A stretch of 64,000 nt of DNA from Nocardioides bizhenqiangii (GTDB lineage: Bacteria > Actinomycetota > Actinomycetes > Propionibacteriales > Nocardioidaceae), in assembly GCF_034661235.1 (NCBI RefSeq), contig NZ_CP141059.1, forward strand, positions 3,285,501-3,349,500, given 5' to 3'. The notes below the pieces were generated by a model that worked only from the letters and a program-made list of their open reading frames with translations, was not told the origin of the DNA and made no database searches. Below are positions 35,026-44,549 of this stretch, piece after piece; within the stretch, counting starts at the first letter, position 1, and every line of letters begins with the position of its first letter. A program made the translations under genes and the position numbers.

Positions 35026-36138
35026 GTGGGCAAGCACGAACAGCCGCGTCGCGCACGCCTGCTCCCCGTACTCGGCATCATCGTGCTGGTCGCAGCACTG
35101 CTGGCGGTCGCGCGCTTCGCGATGGCCAACGACCAGACGACGGCCACCGACGACACGCCACCGACCACCGTCACGAGCGCCACCGACGACACCGAGGCGA
35201 GCAGCGAGCCCCCCGTCGTCCCGCCCGACAAGACGAAGAGCACGGACAAGCCCGACGACAAGGCCGGCCAGGGCGACAAGAAGCGCGAGAAGCGCCAGTC
35301 GAGCGAGCTGCGCGACAAGGTCCAGCTCGCCGCCGACGGGCTCGCCGCCGACCCCGCCACCTTCCGGGTCGCCACCTTCAACGTGCTCGGCCACTCCCAC
35401 ACCAAGCCGGGCGGCAACAAGTGCTGCCGCTGGGCCAACAGCACGGCCCGGATGGGCTGGACCATGCAGCTGCTCCGCGGCAACAACGTCAGCGTGGCCG
35501 GACTCCAGGAGTACGAGGCCACCCAGCACCACACCTTCCTCAGGATGACCGGCGGCGGGTGGAGCGTCTATCCCGGCCTGCAGATCGGCAACAAGGGCGT
35601 GCGAAACTCGATCGCCTGGAACAACGGCGTGTGGGGCCTCGTCGAGGCCCACACCATCCCGATCCCCTACTTCCACGGCAACCTGGTGCCGATGCCCTAC
35701 GTGCTCCTCAAGCACCACGAGACCGGCCGCCTGGCCTGGTTCATCAACATCCACAACCCGGCGAGCGTGCGCGGACCCGCTCAGCACTGGCGCGACGTGG
35801 CGACGGCCAAGGAGATCGCGCTGATGAACGAGCTCCAGGCCCCGGAGGGTGGCGACGACCTCGGCATCCCGACCTTCCTCATGGGCGACTTCAACGAGAA
35901 GGCGGAGGCCTTCTGCCGGGTCACCGCCGGAGCGAACGCCCAGGCCGCCAACGGCGGCACCACGTCGCCGTGCCGGCTGCCCGCCGGCCACGGCATCGAC
36001 TGGATCTTCGGCTCCACCCCCGGCGTCACGTTCTCCGGCTACGCCCGGATCGACGGCGGCCTCGCCGACCGCGCCTCCGACCACCCGTTCGTCTCCAGCA
36101 GTGTCACCCTCACCGGAGAGGCCCCCTGGGTCGAGTGA
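35026..36138 (+). CDS. Membrane-anchored EEP-fold hydrolase 2
   Basis: A 370-residue EEP-superfamily protein. One transmembrane helix (residues 13-31, PVLGIIVLVAALLAVARFA) is followed by a Thr/Asp/Lys-rich stalk to residue 100, then VATFNVLGHSH, LQEYEATQ, FINIHNPAS, FLMGDFNEKA and the C-terminal ASDHPFVSS. It should display a phosphodiesterase or nuclease outside the cell. GTG 35026 is chosen because the upstream reading frame lacks family similarity. It is divergent from PLD-like protein 2, mirroring the PLD-1/EEP-1 pair. Confidence 0.83.
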   Translation: MGKHEQPRRARLLPVLGIIVLVAALLAVARFAMANDQTTATDDTPPTTVTSATDDTEASSEPPVVPPDKTKSTDKPDDKAGQGDKKREKRQSSELRDKVQLAADGLAADPATFRVATFNVLGHSHTKPGGNKCCRWANSTARMGWTMQLLRGNNVSVAGLQEYEATQHHTFLRMTGGGWSVYPGLQIGNKGVRNSIAWNNGVWGLVEAHTIPIPYFHGNLVPMPYVLLKHHETGRLAWFINIHNPASVRGPAQHWRDVATAKEIALMNELQAPEGGDDLGIPTFLMGDFNEKAEAFCRVTAGANAQAANGGTTSPCRLPAGHGIDWIFGSTPGVTFSGYARIDGGLADRASDHPFVSSSVTLTGEAPWVE

Positions 36139-36139
36139 G

Positions 36140-36179
36140 TCGCGCGCTTCGCGCGCGATCTTCCGCCGCTTCGCGGCGG
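36140..36179 (+). terminator. Tandem hairpins after EEP hydrolase 2
   Basis: TCGCGCGC-TTC-GCGCGCGA (36140-36158) and CCGCCGC-TTC-GCGGCGG (36163-36179) are perfect stems with the stable TTC loop, directly after the stop codon. There is no T-tract. Confidence 0.6.
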
Positions 36180-36848
36180 GGATTGGGTGGGTTGTCGCCT
36201 AGTTGGGTGTGGCGGGCGGTGCGGTGGCTTCCGGTGCGGGACGAGACCCCGAGCGGGCTGCAAACCGTGGCCTGCCGGCCTGGATGTGACCCGGGCTGGA
36301 TGTCCCCTGGCATGGGGATGGTGGATGAGCTTCCTGCGACAGGGCGGACGAAGAGAGGCCGGCAGGCCCCGACTTGCCCGCCCGGGGTCCCGCCCCGCAC
36401 CGGCCACCGCACCGCCCGCCACTCCCACGGCTCAGGTCGGTCGGGGTGGGTGGGTTTCCCTGTGTCGGACCGCCCGCTCGCGTGGGAGAGGACGACCGAC
36501 CCGCGGTCGGTCCGTCCCTCCCAAGGCGCCGACCCGGAGGACATGGGTGAACCTCATCCACCCCGAACCTCGAGCCGTGGGTGTGGCGGGCGCGGCCGAC
36601 TTCGTGCGGTGCGGGGCGTGGGGCCCGGCGGGCAAGTCGGGGCCTGCCGGCTTGTGCTGATCGCCCCCGTCGCAGGAACCTCATCCGGCTTTCCCATGCC
36701 AGGGGCCATCCAGCCCGAGGTGTGGGTCAGGCCGGCAGGCCACGGTTTGCAGCCCGTCGGGGCCTATGCCCCGCACCGCCCCCAACCGGCCGCGCCCGCC
36801 AGACCCACCAGGCGACAACCCACCGACCCCAACCCGCGCGAAGCGCGG
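36163..36848. repeat. Giant imperfect palindrome (about 680 bp)
   Basis: The whole gap between two convergent genes reads nearly the same on both strands around a centre at 36503 (ACCGACC-CGC-GGTCGGT, 36495-36511). Matching blocks are spread along the arms: GGTGGGTTGTCGCCT near 36187 answers AGGCGACAACCCACC near 36810; GGGCTGCAAACCGTGGCCTG near 36254 answers its complement near 36733; CCCCGACTTGCCCGCC near 36367 answers its complement near 36627. Arms are roughly 320 bp, with mismatches and small gaps. Short hairpins close both ends. Open frames here appear on both strands but are mirror images and not gene-like. Confidence 0.9.
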
Positions 36849-36871
36849 AAAACCCGGCGCGCAGCGCCGGG
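36848..36871 (-). terminator. Intrinsic terminator of glf
   Basis: On the minus strand CCCGGCGC-TGC-GCGCCGGG (36853-36871) is followed by TTTT, 20 bp past the glf stop. A second hairpin (36834-36848) follows it. Confidence 0.7.
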
Positions 36872-36891
36872 CTCACCTTCCCCGAGACCGA

Positions 36892-38145
<1,254 letters not shown>

Positions 38146-38150
38146 TCACT

Positions 38151-39287
38151 GTGAACAACGGGTACGCCGGAGGACTCCGGCAGGCTGCGCGCCAGTTCTG
38201 GCTGGCGTGGGCGATCGGCGCGGTCATGGCAGTGGCGATGGTCGTGCTGGCCCTCATCGAGGATCTTCCGATCCGTGATCCCGACGACGACATCCTGCCG
38301 AGCTACATCCGGATGCCGCTGATCGTGTTCGGCACGATCCTGGTCGACATCCTGCCGCGGGTCGCCCATCGGGCCCGGCTGCGGTCCGCCTGGTCGCCGC
38401 GGGACCTGGCCACCCTGTGGCGCGAGGTGGTCGCGGAGCGGTGGCCGGCCTCACACCTGTGGTTCGCGATCAACGGCGTGATCGCGTGGTACCTGACCTA
38501 CGCGACGTTCCGCAACATCAAGAGCATGGCGCCGTTCGTGAACGGCGCCAGCTGGGACGACACGATGGCGGACGTCGACCGCTTCCTCTTCGCCGGGCAC
38601 GACCCCGCCGCGGTGCTGCACGCCTGGTTCGGGACCGACCTGATGGCGCACCTGATGTCCGCGGTCTACGTCGTCTGGATCGTGCTGGTGCCGACGTCCA
38701 TCGCGATCGCGCTGGTGTGGACGCGTCACACCAGCGCGGGGTCGTGGTACGTGACCGCGGTCGCGGTCGACTGGTGCCTCGGCGCCGTGCTCTACCTGCT
38801 GCTCCCGTCGCTCGGCCCGATCTACGCCGAACCGGGCGAGTTCGCTGACCTCCCCCACACGTTCAACTCCACGCTGCAGGAGGGCTTGTGGACCGATCGG
38901 ACGGCCGTGATGGCGGATCCGTGGGCGGCCGGCACCCTGCAGACGGTCGCTGCGTTCGCGTCGCTGCACGTCGGCATCATGATGACCATCTGCCTCGTCG
39001 TCCGGCTGGTCGGCCTCCCGCGCTGGATCCAGATCGCTTCCTGGGTGTTCCTGGGCCTGACCGTGCTGTCGACGGTCTACCTCGGCTGGCACTACGTGGT
39101 CGACGTGATCGGCGGCATCGCGCTGGGTGCGTTCGCGGTGTGGATCGCCGGCATCGCGACCGGCAACCGCGACGGCTGGCGGGTCCGGCTCAACCCGGCG
39201 GACCCGGAAGAGTCCGCATCCCCCGTGCATCCCGAAGCGCTCGCGACACGTTCCGCGCCTCTGCCCGACCACCCCGCACCGGACTGA
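38151..39287 (+). CDS. PAP2/inositolphosphotransferase-like membrane protein
   Basis: A 378-residue integral membrane protein with about six helices. Two conserved lumenal motifs of the PAP2/Aur1 group are visible: FASLHVGIMM (catalytic His region) and YLGWHYVVDVIGG (second catalytic His and Asp). Such proteins dephosphorylate lipid pyrophosphates or move phosphoalcohol headgroups, e.g. inositol phosphate. The role may be lipid-carrier recycling for the glycan or lipid headgroup synthesis. The hydrophilic C-terminus overlaps the opposite-strand glycosyltransferase gene by 98 bp. Confidence 0.82.
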   Translation: MNNGYAGGLRQAARQFWLAWAIGAVMAVAMVVLALIEDLPIRDPDDDILPSYIRMPLIVFGTILVDILPRVAHRARLRSAWSPRDLATLWREVVAERWPASHLWFAINGVIAWYLTYATFRNIKSMAPFVNGASWDDTMADVDRFLFAGHDPAAVLHAWFGTDLMAHLMSAVYVVWIVLVPTSIAIALVWTRHTSAGSWYVTAVAVDWCLGAVLYLLLPSLGPIYAEPGEFADLPHTFNSTLQEGLWTDRTAVMADPWAAGTLQTVAAFASLHVGIMMTICLVVRLVGLPRWIQIASWVFLGLTVLSTVYLGWHYVVDVIGGIALGAFAVWIAGIATGNRDGWRVRLNPADPEESASPVHPEALATRSAPLPDHPAPD

Positions 39288-40086
39288 GCAGCACCACGCC
39301 GAGCGCGATCAGCCACGGCTTGAGCCGGACCAGCAGGTTCTCGCCGTACCGGAAGTGGACCGCGAACAGGTTGCGGTACATGTAGTAGCCCTTCCAGCCG
39401 GCCAGGTCGTGCTGCTGGTCGAAGGCGAGCTGCCGCACCAGCACCGCGTCACGGACGGCGAGGATCTCGAAGCCGGCGCGTCGCGCGCGGATCGCGAAGT
39501 CCACGTCGTCGTAGAAGATGAAGTACGACGGGTCGGGCAGGCCGATCGCGTCGATCACCTCGCGGCGGACGAGGAAGCCCTCGAACGAGACGTTGGCGAC
39601 CTGGACCGTCGCCGGCATGCTCGCGCGGTCGGTGTAGGTGGAGTCGATGCTTGCCTTCTTCGGGCGGATCGAGAGCGGGTTGCGAAGGTCGAACCGGACC
39701 GCGGCCTTCTCGACGAGGGCGCCGGTGAGGTCCTCCCGCACCGCGGTCAGGCAGCTGTTGTCGACCTCGAGCAGCCGGGTCAGGCAGTCCGGGGCGGGGA
39801 CGACGTCGTCGTCCATCAGCCACATGGCGTCGAAGCCCCGGTCGTAGGCGGCCTTGAGGCCGAGGTGGAAGCCGCCCGCCCCGCCGAGGTTGTCGGTGGC
39901 GTGGATGGCCACCAGGTCGGGGTTCGCGGCCCGCTCGAGCACCGCCCGGGTGTGGTCGGTGCTGGCGTTGTCGACGACGATCACGCAGTCGGGGCGCCGC
40001 TCCATCGCATGCAGACCGCCCAGCATCCGCTCGAGGAGGTCGGCACGGTTGAAGGTCACGACGACGACCGCCACCCGCTCCGTCAT
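39190..40086 (-). CDS. Family 2 glycosyltransferase
   Basis: A 298-residue GT-A enzyme: VAVVVVTFNRADLLERML, VDNASTDHT, NLGGAGGFHLGL and the metal-binding MDDDVVP, then YFIFYDDVDFAIRARRAG as the acid region. The NLGGAGGF segment is shared with galactofuranosyl- and rhamnosyltransferases. One hydrophobic segment near the end may attach it to the membrane. Its ATG overlaps the stop of the next glycosyltransferase (ATGA at 40083-40086), so they are coupled. The 3' end lies inside the PAP2 gene on the other strand. Confidence 0.88.
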   Translation of the reverse strand: MTERVAVVVVTFNRADLLERMLGGLHAMERRPDCVIVVDNASTDHTRAVLERAANPDLVAIHATDNLGGAGGFHLGLKAAYDRGFDAMWLMDDDVVPAPDCLTRLLEVDNSCLTAVREDLTGALVEKAAVRFDLRNPLSIRPKKASIDSTYTDRASMPATVQVANVSFEGFLVRREVIDAIGLPDPSYFIFYDDVDFAIRARRAGFEILAVRDAVLVRQLAFDQQHDLAGWKGYYMYRNLFAVHFRYGENLLVRLKPWLIALGVVLLSPVRGGRAEARNVSRALRDARGMRTLPGPPG

Positions 40087-40976
40087 GACAGGTACCTCTC
40101 GTGACCGGAGAAGTCCCCGCGGAGACCGGCGTACGCCGCCCGCGCGCTCATCAGGATCCGGCTCGGCTGCGGCTTGGTGACGAGGTAGAACCACACCGTC
40201 TTCACCCAGAACAGCAGCACGTGCCCCCAACCGCGGTAGGCGCGGAGGTTGAGCGTGTTGTTGCGGGCCATGCAGTAGTGCTTGAGGTCGCTCGGGGTGT
40301 GGTTGTACGTCGTCCGGCCGAACATCATCGGCGTCCCGAGGTCGCCCACGGACGGATGGCGGACGACGGCGCCGACCACGGTCGCGATCCGGGCGCCGGC
40401 GGCCTCGGCGCGGAGCCGGTACTCGTGGTCGTCGCCCCAGATGAAGAACTCCGCCCGGGGATAGCCGATCCGCTCGACGAGCGCGCGGGTGACCAGCACC
40501 CCGTTGAACGGGATGACGATGCCGCCGAGGCGCCCCCCGACGGCAGCCCCCCGTGCGGAGGCGACGTCGTGCACGACCCGGGTGCCGCCCGGGATCCGGA
40601 TCGGGAAGACCAGGCGGTCGGCGTCCTGCTCGTCGACGACGAGCGGTCCCCAGAAGTCGAGGTCGGTCTCCGCCAGCAGCCGCTCGAGGCAGTCGCGCTC
40701 CGGCAGCCCGTCGTCGTCCATCAGCCAGACCAGGTCGGCGTCGTACTCCTCGCCCGCGCACCGCAGCCCCTCGTGGAAGCCGCCGGCGCCGCCCCGGTTG
40801 CGGTCGAGCGTGCGGTGCTCGACGTCGGCGTCCGCCAGCCACTCCCCCGTGCCGTCGGTCGAGGCGTTGTCCACGACGAGGACGTCGGTGAGCCGGTCGA
40901 CCTCGCGGAGGCGGTCGACCAGCCGCTGCAGCAGTGGCAGGCGGTTGTAGGTCACCACCACCGCCACGATCCGCAC
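40083..40976 (-). CDS. GlfT1-like glycosyltransferase
   Basis: A 297-residue GT2 enzyme resembling GlfT1, which adds the first two Galf residues to the lipid-linked rhamnosyl-GlcNAc primer. It contains VAVVVTYNRLPLLQ, VDNASTDGTG, RNRGGAGGFHEGL, MDDDGLPE and FFIWGDDHEYRLRAE, with length close to mycobacterial GlfT1 (about 300). Other rhamnosyltransferases share these motifs, so the assignment is tentative. The GTG at 40974-40976 follows TAGGGT with a 7-nt spacer. It is divergent from the inositol-phosphatase-like gene. Confidence 0.85.
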   Translation of the reverse strand: MRIVAVVVTYNRLPLLQRLVDRLREVDRLTDVLVVDNASTDGTGEWLADADVEHRTLDRNRGGAGGFHEGLRCAGEEYDADLVWLMDDDGLPERDCLERLLAETDLDFWGPLVVDEQDADRLVFPIRIPGGTRVVHDVASARGAAVGGRLGGIVIPFNGVLVTRALVERIGYPRAEFFIWGDDHEYRLRAEAAGARIATVVGAVVRHPSVGDLGTPMMFGRTTYNHTPSDLKHYCMARNNTLNLRAYRGWGHVLLFWVKTVWFYLVTKPQPSRILMSARAAYAGLRGDFSGHERYLS

Positions 40977-41025
40977 GGCGGCAACCCTACGGGTCGCGGA
41001 CTGCGGGTTCTGCCACCACCACCGC

Positions 41026-41031
41026 TAGCGT
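41026..41031 (+). promoter_or_regulatory. Leaderless -10 box for the IMPase-like gene
   Basis: TAGCGT lies 6 nt before the GTG at 41038. The divergent glycosyltransferase gene has its own TAGGGT on the other strand at 40984-40989. Confidence 0.5.
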
Positions 41032-41037
41032 GGCCGC

Positions 41038-41817
41038 GTGGACACCGACGCCGTGCTCAGCCTCATGCGGGAGGTAGCCGAGCAGGTGATCAACCCCCGC
41101 TTCCGGGCGCTCCTGGACCACCAGGTCTCAGAGAAGAACCCCGGCGACCTGGTGACCGTTGCCGACCACGAGTCCGAGGTGCTCCTCACGAAGGCGCTCT
41201 CCAACGCCTATCCGGACGCGGTCGTGCTGGGCGAGGAGGCGTTCGCCCTCGACCCGACGCTGCTCGACCGCTACAACGGGGCCGAGCACGCGTTCACCGT
41301 CGATCCCGTCGACGGGACGAAGAACTTCGTGCACGGCTCTCCCGACCACGCCGTGATGATCGGCGAGCTGCGGTCGGGCGAGGTGGTCCGCGGGTGGATC
41401 TGGCAGCCGCAGCACGACGCGGCGTACGTCGCCGAGCGCGGTGCGGGCGCCTACTTCAACGGCGAGCGACTCACGATGGCCGGCCCGGGGCTCGACGGCG
41501 AGCCGCCGCCGCCGTACCGCACCGCGCGGCGGGCGTGGGTCGGCCGCGAGCTCCCCGGCCTCGGGGTGCTCGAGCTCACCTGGGCGTGCTGCGGCGTCGA
41601 CTACCCGCGACTGATCGCGGGCGATGCCCGGGCGATCGTCTACAACCACAGCAAGCCGTGGGACCACCTGCCCGGTTCGCTGCTCGTCCAGGAGTCGGGC
41701 GGCTGGATCGGCAGCAAGGAGGGCGGCCCGTTCGCCCCCCAGGGCCTCGGCGGCGGCCTCGTCTCCGCTCCCGACCGGGCGACGTACGACGCCGTGGTCG
41801 CCGCCCTCGCCGCCTGA
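41038..41817 (+). CDS. Inositol-monophosphatase-family phosphatase
   Basis: A 259-residue Mg-dependent phosphatase of the IMPase/CysQ superfamily. Metal motifs are DPVDGTKNFVHG (residues 85-96), GEEAFALD and the C-terminal WDHLPGSLLVQESGG. The substrate could be inositol monophosphate, PAP (3'-phosphoadenosine 5'-phosphate) or a sugar phosphate. A PAP phosphatase would fit five PAPS-dependent sulfotransferases nearby, but this cannot be decided from motifs. GTG start, leaderless. The gene ends just before the second 21-bp array. Confidence 0.87.
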   Translation: MDTDAVLSLMREVAEQVINPRFRALLDHQVSEKNPGDLVTVADHESEVLLTKALSNAYPDAVVLGEEAFALDPTLLDRYNGAEHAFTVDPVDGTKNFVHGSPDHAVMIGELRSGEVVRGWIWQPQHDAAYVAERGAGAYFNGERLTMAGPGLDGEPPPPYRTARRAWVGRELPGLGVLELTWACCGVDYPRLIAGDARAIVYNHSKPWDHLPGSLLVQESGGWIGSKEGGPFAPQGLGGGLVSAPDRATYDAVVAALAA

Positions 41818-41824
41818 TCCCCCC

Positions 41825-41916
41825 GACCCGGCACATCTGAACGCCGACCCGGCACATCTGAACGCCGACCCGGCACATCTGAGCGCCGACCCGGCGCGTT
41901 CAAACGAGCCGGGTCG
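41825..41916. repeat. Second 21-bp repeat array with the same cap hairpin
   Basis: Three 21-bp units begin at 41825, 41846 and 41867 (core GACCCGGCACATCTGAAC), followed by a hairpin at 41887-41916. The unit differs from that at 1927 in two core bases, yet the cap shares CGACCCGGCGCGTTCAAACG exactly. Again it fills the gap between convergent genes. Confidence 0.93.
41887..41916. terminator. Cap stem-loop of the second array
   Basis: CGACCCGGCGCGTT pairs with AACGAGCCGGGTCG at 13 of 14 positions. The mismatch sits at a different position from that in the hairpin at 2115-2144. It may end transcription from both sides. Confidence 0.55.
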
Positions 41917-41938
41917 GCGTCAACAATCAGGCTCGCGC

Positions 41939-43378
41939 CTAGCAGACACTGCTGAGGTCGTCGGCCTGGTTGGCGGCGTAACCCTCGTTGAGCGAGCCGA
42001 TCGACCCGCCGGTGACGGCGTCCGGGCTCTTCTTGCGCTTCTTCTGCGGCGGGGCGTCGCCCTCGGCGCGGTCGATCGCCTCCGCGACCTTGTCGTGGAT
42101 CAGCTCGATGTCGGGGTCGCCGGTGTTGACCAGCGGGGGGACCAGGGAGAGCGTCGACATCTTCTGGCCGCGCGCCTTGAGCGCGAGGTCGATGAACTTG
42201 CTGGCCTCCGACGCCGGCAGGTTGGTCGAGAACATCTCGCTCGACGCCGTGGCGAGGTCCTCGAAGTTCCTGAGCACCGACTCCGGGCTGAGCTGCTGCA
42301 CCATCGCGTTCATGACGCACTTCTGGCGCGCCATCCGCGAGTAGTCGTCGGAGCCTTCGCGGGCGCGGGCGAACCAGAGCGCCTCGAAGCCGTTGAGCTT
42401 CTGCGTGCCGGGGTCGATGTAGCCGGTGACGTCGTCGCCGAGACCGCCGACGGGGATCGCCTGGCGGACGTTGATCGTCACCCCGCCGACGGCGTCGACG
42501 AGCTGCTTGAATCCGGCCATGTTGACCATCGCCCAGTAGTTGACCTGCAGCCCGGTGATCCCCTCCACCGCCATCGTGGTGGCGTCGATCCCGGCGCTGT
42601 CGGGATCCTCGAAGAGATCGGTGTGGTCCTCGGCCCAGGTGCTCACGCCGTTGAGGAAGCAGCCGTCGCAGTCGAACCCGTCGGGGAACTCCCGGTCCAT
42701 CACCGAGCCGTCCTCGAACGGGAAGTTCGCCATGTTCCGGGGCAGCCCGATGAGCACCGTCCGCCCCGTCTCGGCGTCGATGGACGCGACCGTCATCGAG
42801 TCGGGTCGCAGCCCCCACCGGCCGGCGCCGGAGTCACCGCCGAGCAGCAGCACGTTGTAGCGACCGTCGTGGGCTTCGGTGACCTCGCCGTCGCCGAACA
42901 CCGCGATCACCCAGTCCCGGTGGACGGAGACCAGGTGGGCGCTGAAGAGCATGGTCCCGGCGACGGAGAAGCACAGCAGCCCGTTGAGGCCGATCGCCGC
43001 GCGGCGGTGCGGGAGCCGGAGGCTGAGCGGCCGGCCGATCCGCCAAGCGTCGACGAACAGCGCCGCCCACGCGATCGCTCCCGCGAGCAGGGCCAGCCAC
43101 AGCACGAGCAGCAGGTCGGCGTTGGTCCCGAGCCGGAACGCGATCCGCCGGTCGAGGAGCACGGCGACGAGGACCACCGTGCCGAGGAGGATCGAACCCA
43201 GCCAGACCCGGAGCGCGATCCGGCCGATCTTCCGGTTGCCGGCGACCAGCTGCGCCGAGCCCGGCGCGACGAGTGTCATCGCCATCAGCGAGATCGCCCG
43301 CCGGAACCGGACCCGTGCCGCGCGTTCGGCGACGCTCAGCTCGCCGAAAGGGCGGGACGGCGCGGTCAGCTCGGCCAT
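41939..43378 (-). CDS. LCP (LytR-CpsA-Psr) family protein with several membrane helices
   Basis: A 479-residue protein. The first 160 residues hold about four hydrophobic helices, more than the single anchor of most LCP proteins. The extracytoplasmic LCP domain includes LLLGGDSGAGRWGLRPDSM, IGLPRNMANFPF and YSRMARQKCVMNAMV (conserved Arg-rich pocket). LCP enzymes transfer lipid-linked polymers to peptidoglycan. Beside a glycan locus, ligating the galactan is a plausible job. AGGAGAG lies 10 nt before the ATG. The 3' end faces the second 21-bp array. Confidence 0.9.
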   Translation of the reverse strand: MAELTAPSRPFGELSVAERAARVRFRRAISLMAMTLVAPGSAQLVAGNRKIGRIALRVWLGSILLGTVVLVAVLLDRRIAFRLGTNADLLLVLWLALLAGAIAWAALFVDAWRIGRPLSLRLPHRRAAIGLNGLLCFSVAGTMLFSAHLVSVHRDWVIAVFGDGEVTEAHDGRYNVLLLGGDSGAGRWGLRPDSMTVASIDAETGRTVLIGLPRNMANFPFEDGSVMDREFPDGFDCDGCFLNGVSTWAEDHTDLFEDPDSAGIDATTMAVEGITGLQVNYWAMVNMAGFKQLVDAVGGVTINVRQAIPVGGLGDDVTGYIDPGTQKLNGFEALWFARAREGSDDYSRMARQKCVMNAMVQQLSPESVLRNFEDLATASSEMFSTNLPASEASKFIDLALKARGQKMSTLSLVPPLVNTGDPDIELIHDKVAEAIDRAEGDAPPQKKRKKSPDAVTGGSIGSLNEGYAANQADDLSSVC

Positions 43379-43470
43379 GCGGGGTGTCTCTCCTGCCGGG
43401 GAAGCGTGCAGTGACCCGCTCAGTATCACCAGTCACACGCGTCACACCTGGTGCGACGCGCCGACGGCGC

Positions 43471-44457
43471 TCAGGCGGCGGCGAGGCGCGCGATCTCGTC
43501 GGCCGAGGCGTTGCCGCCGGTGCAGATCACCGCGACCCGGCCGGGACGAGCGTCGGTCGCGAGCAGTCCGGCGAGCGCGGCGGCTCCCGCGCCCTCGGCC
43601 AGGGTGTGCGCGTGCGACGCCAGCAGCCGGGCGGCGTGGTCGATCTCGTCGTCGGTGACCAGCAGGAAGTCCTGGAGGCCTGCCCGCAGGTGCGGGAGGG
43701 TGGCCGGGTAGCCGTTGGAGGTCGCCAGGCCCGACGCCCGGGTGGTCGCCGGCGCGGTCTCGATCGCGCCCGACCGCCACGAGCGCCAGACGGCCGGCGC
43801 GGCGGCGGACTGGACTCCGATCACGCGGCACGCCGGTGCGAGGGCGTCCCGCACCAGGCAGGCACCCACGGCACCGGTGCCGCTGCCGATCGGGACGAAG
43901 ACGGCGTCGAGGTCCGGAGCCTGCTGGAACAGCTCGAGGTACGCCGTCGCGTGACCGAGGATGATCCGCGGGTCCGTGGTGTCGACGTACGACGGCGCGC
44001 CGGGGCCGCCTGTGTTCTCAGCCAGCGAGCGGGCATGCGCGGCGGCCTCGCCGAGGTTGTCGCCGTGGCTGACGACGGTGGCGCCGAGCGCGGCGACGCC
44101 GTCGCGCTTCACCTGGGGCGCGCAGGCCGGCATCACGACCGTGGCGTGGCACCCCGCCAGCCGGGCGGCGTACGCCACCGACTGCGCGTGGTTGCCGGTC
44201 GAGCAGGTCACCAGGCCGCTGGCACGCTCGGCGTCGGTGAGCCGGGCGGCGAGGTGGACGCCGCCGCGCACCTTGAACGACCCGGTGGGCAGCACGTGCT
44301 CGTGCTTGACGAGAACTCCACCGTCAGGCGAGCCGACGAGCCGGTCGAGGAGCGGGTGCCCGACCAGCGGGGTCGCGCCGAGCTCGCGCGCCACGATCTC
44401 TCCCGCCGACCTGATGGCGGCGAAGGTCAATGTGGTCCGTTCCTCGATGATCTGCAC
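43471..44457 (-). CDS. PLP-dependent threonine/serine dehydratase-family enzyme
   Basis: A 328-residue fold-type II enzyme. The PLP lysine lies in GSFKVRGG (Lys62), with STGNHAQSVAYAARLAG and the phosphate loop GSGTGAVGA further on; the end has CTGGNAS, also typical. It probably deaminates threonine or serine, or acts on a related hydroxyamino acid. There is no C-terminal ACT domain, so it is of catabolic type. GTG 44455-44457 is used; an ATG at 44479-44481 is also possible. It is divergent from a LysR regulator, suggesting that regulator controls it. Confidence 0.88.
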   Translation of the reverse strand: MQIIEERTTLTFAAIRSAGEIVARELGATPLVGHPLLDRLVGSPDGGVLVKHEHVLPTGSFKVRGGVHLAARLTDAERASGLVTCSTGNHAQSVAYAARLAGCHATVVMPACAPQVKRDGVAALGATVVSHGDNLGEAAAHARSLAENTGGPGAPSYVDTTDPRIILGHATAYLELFQQAPDLDAVFVPIGSGTGAVGACLVRDALAPACRVIGVQSAAAPAVWRSWRSGAIETAPATTRASGLATSNGYPATLPHLRAGLQDFLLVTDDEIDHAARLLASHAHTLAEGAGAAALAGLLATDARPGRVAVICTGGNASADEIARLAAA

Positions 44458-44537
44458 CCCTCCACCATCCCCCGGATCCATCCATCGGTCCAATAGTTCT
44501 TTTCGCGCTGAACGATCGATACGGTCGATGTGAGGGC

Positions 44538-44543
44538 TAGGCT
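44538..44543 (+). promoter_or_regulatory. Leaderless -10 box for the LysR gene
   Basis: TAGGCT lies 6 nt before the GTG at 44550 (GTG 44547 is the codon before it). Confidence 0.5.
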
Positions 44544-44549
44544 GGGGTG

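Noticed and set aside
34879..36084. 401-residue frame opposite EEP hydrolase 2
   Set aside because: The plus-strand frame carries all EEP motifs in order; the minus frame has none.
36187..36684. Two Cys/Arg/Pro-rich frames, one on each strand
   Set aside because: Both come from the giant palindrome and mirror each other; composition and lack of a ribosome site argue against coding.
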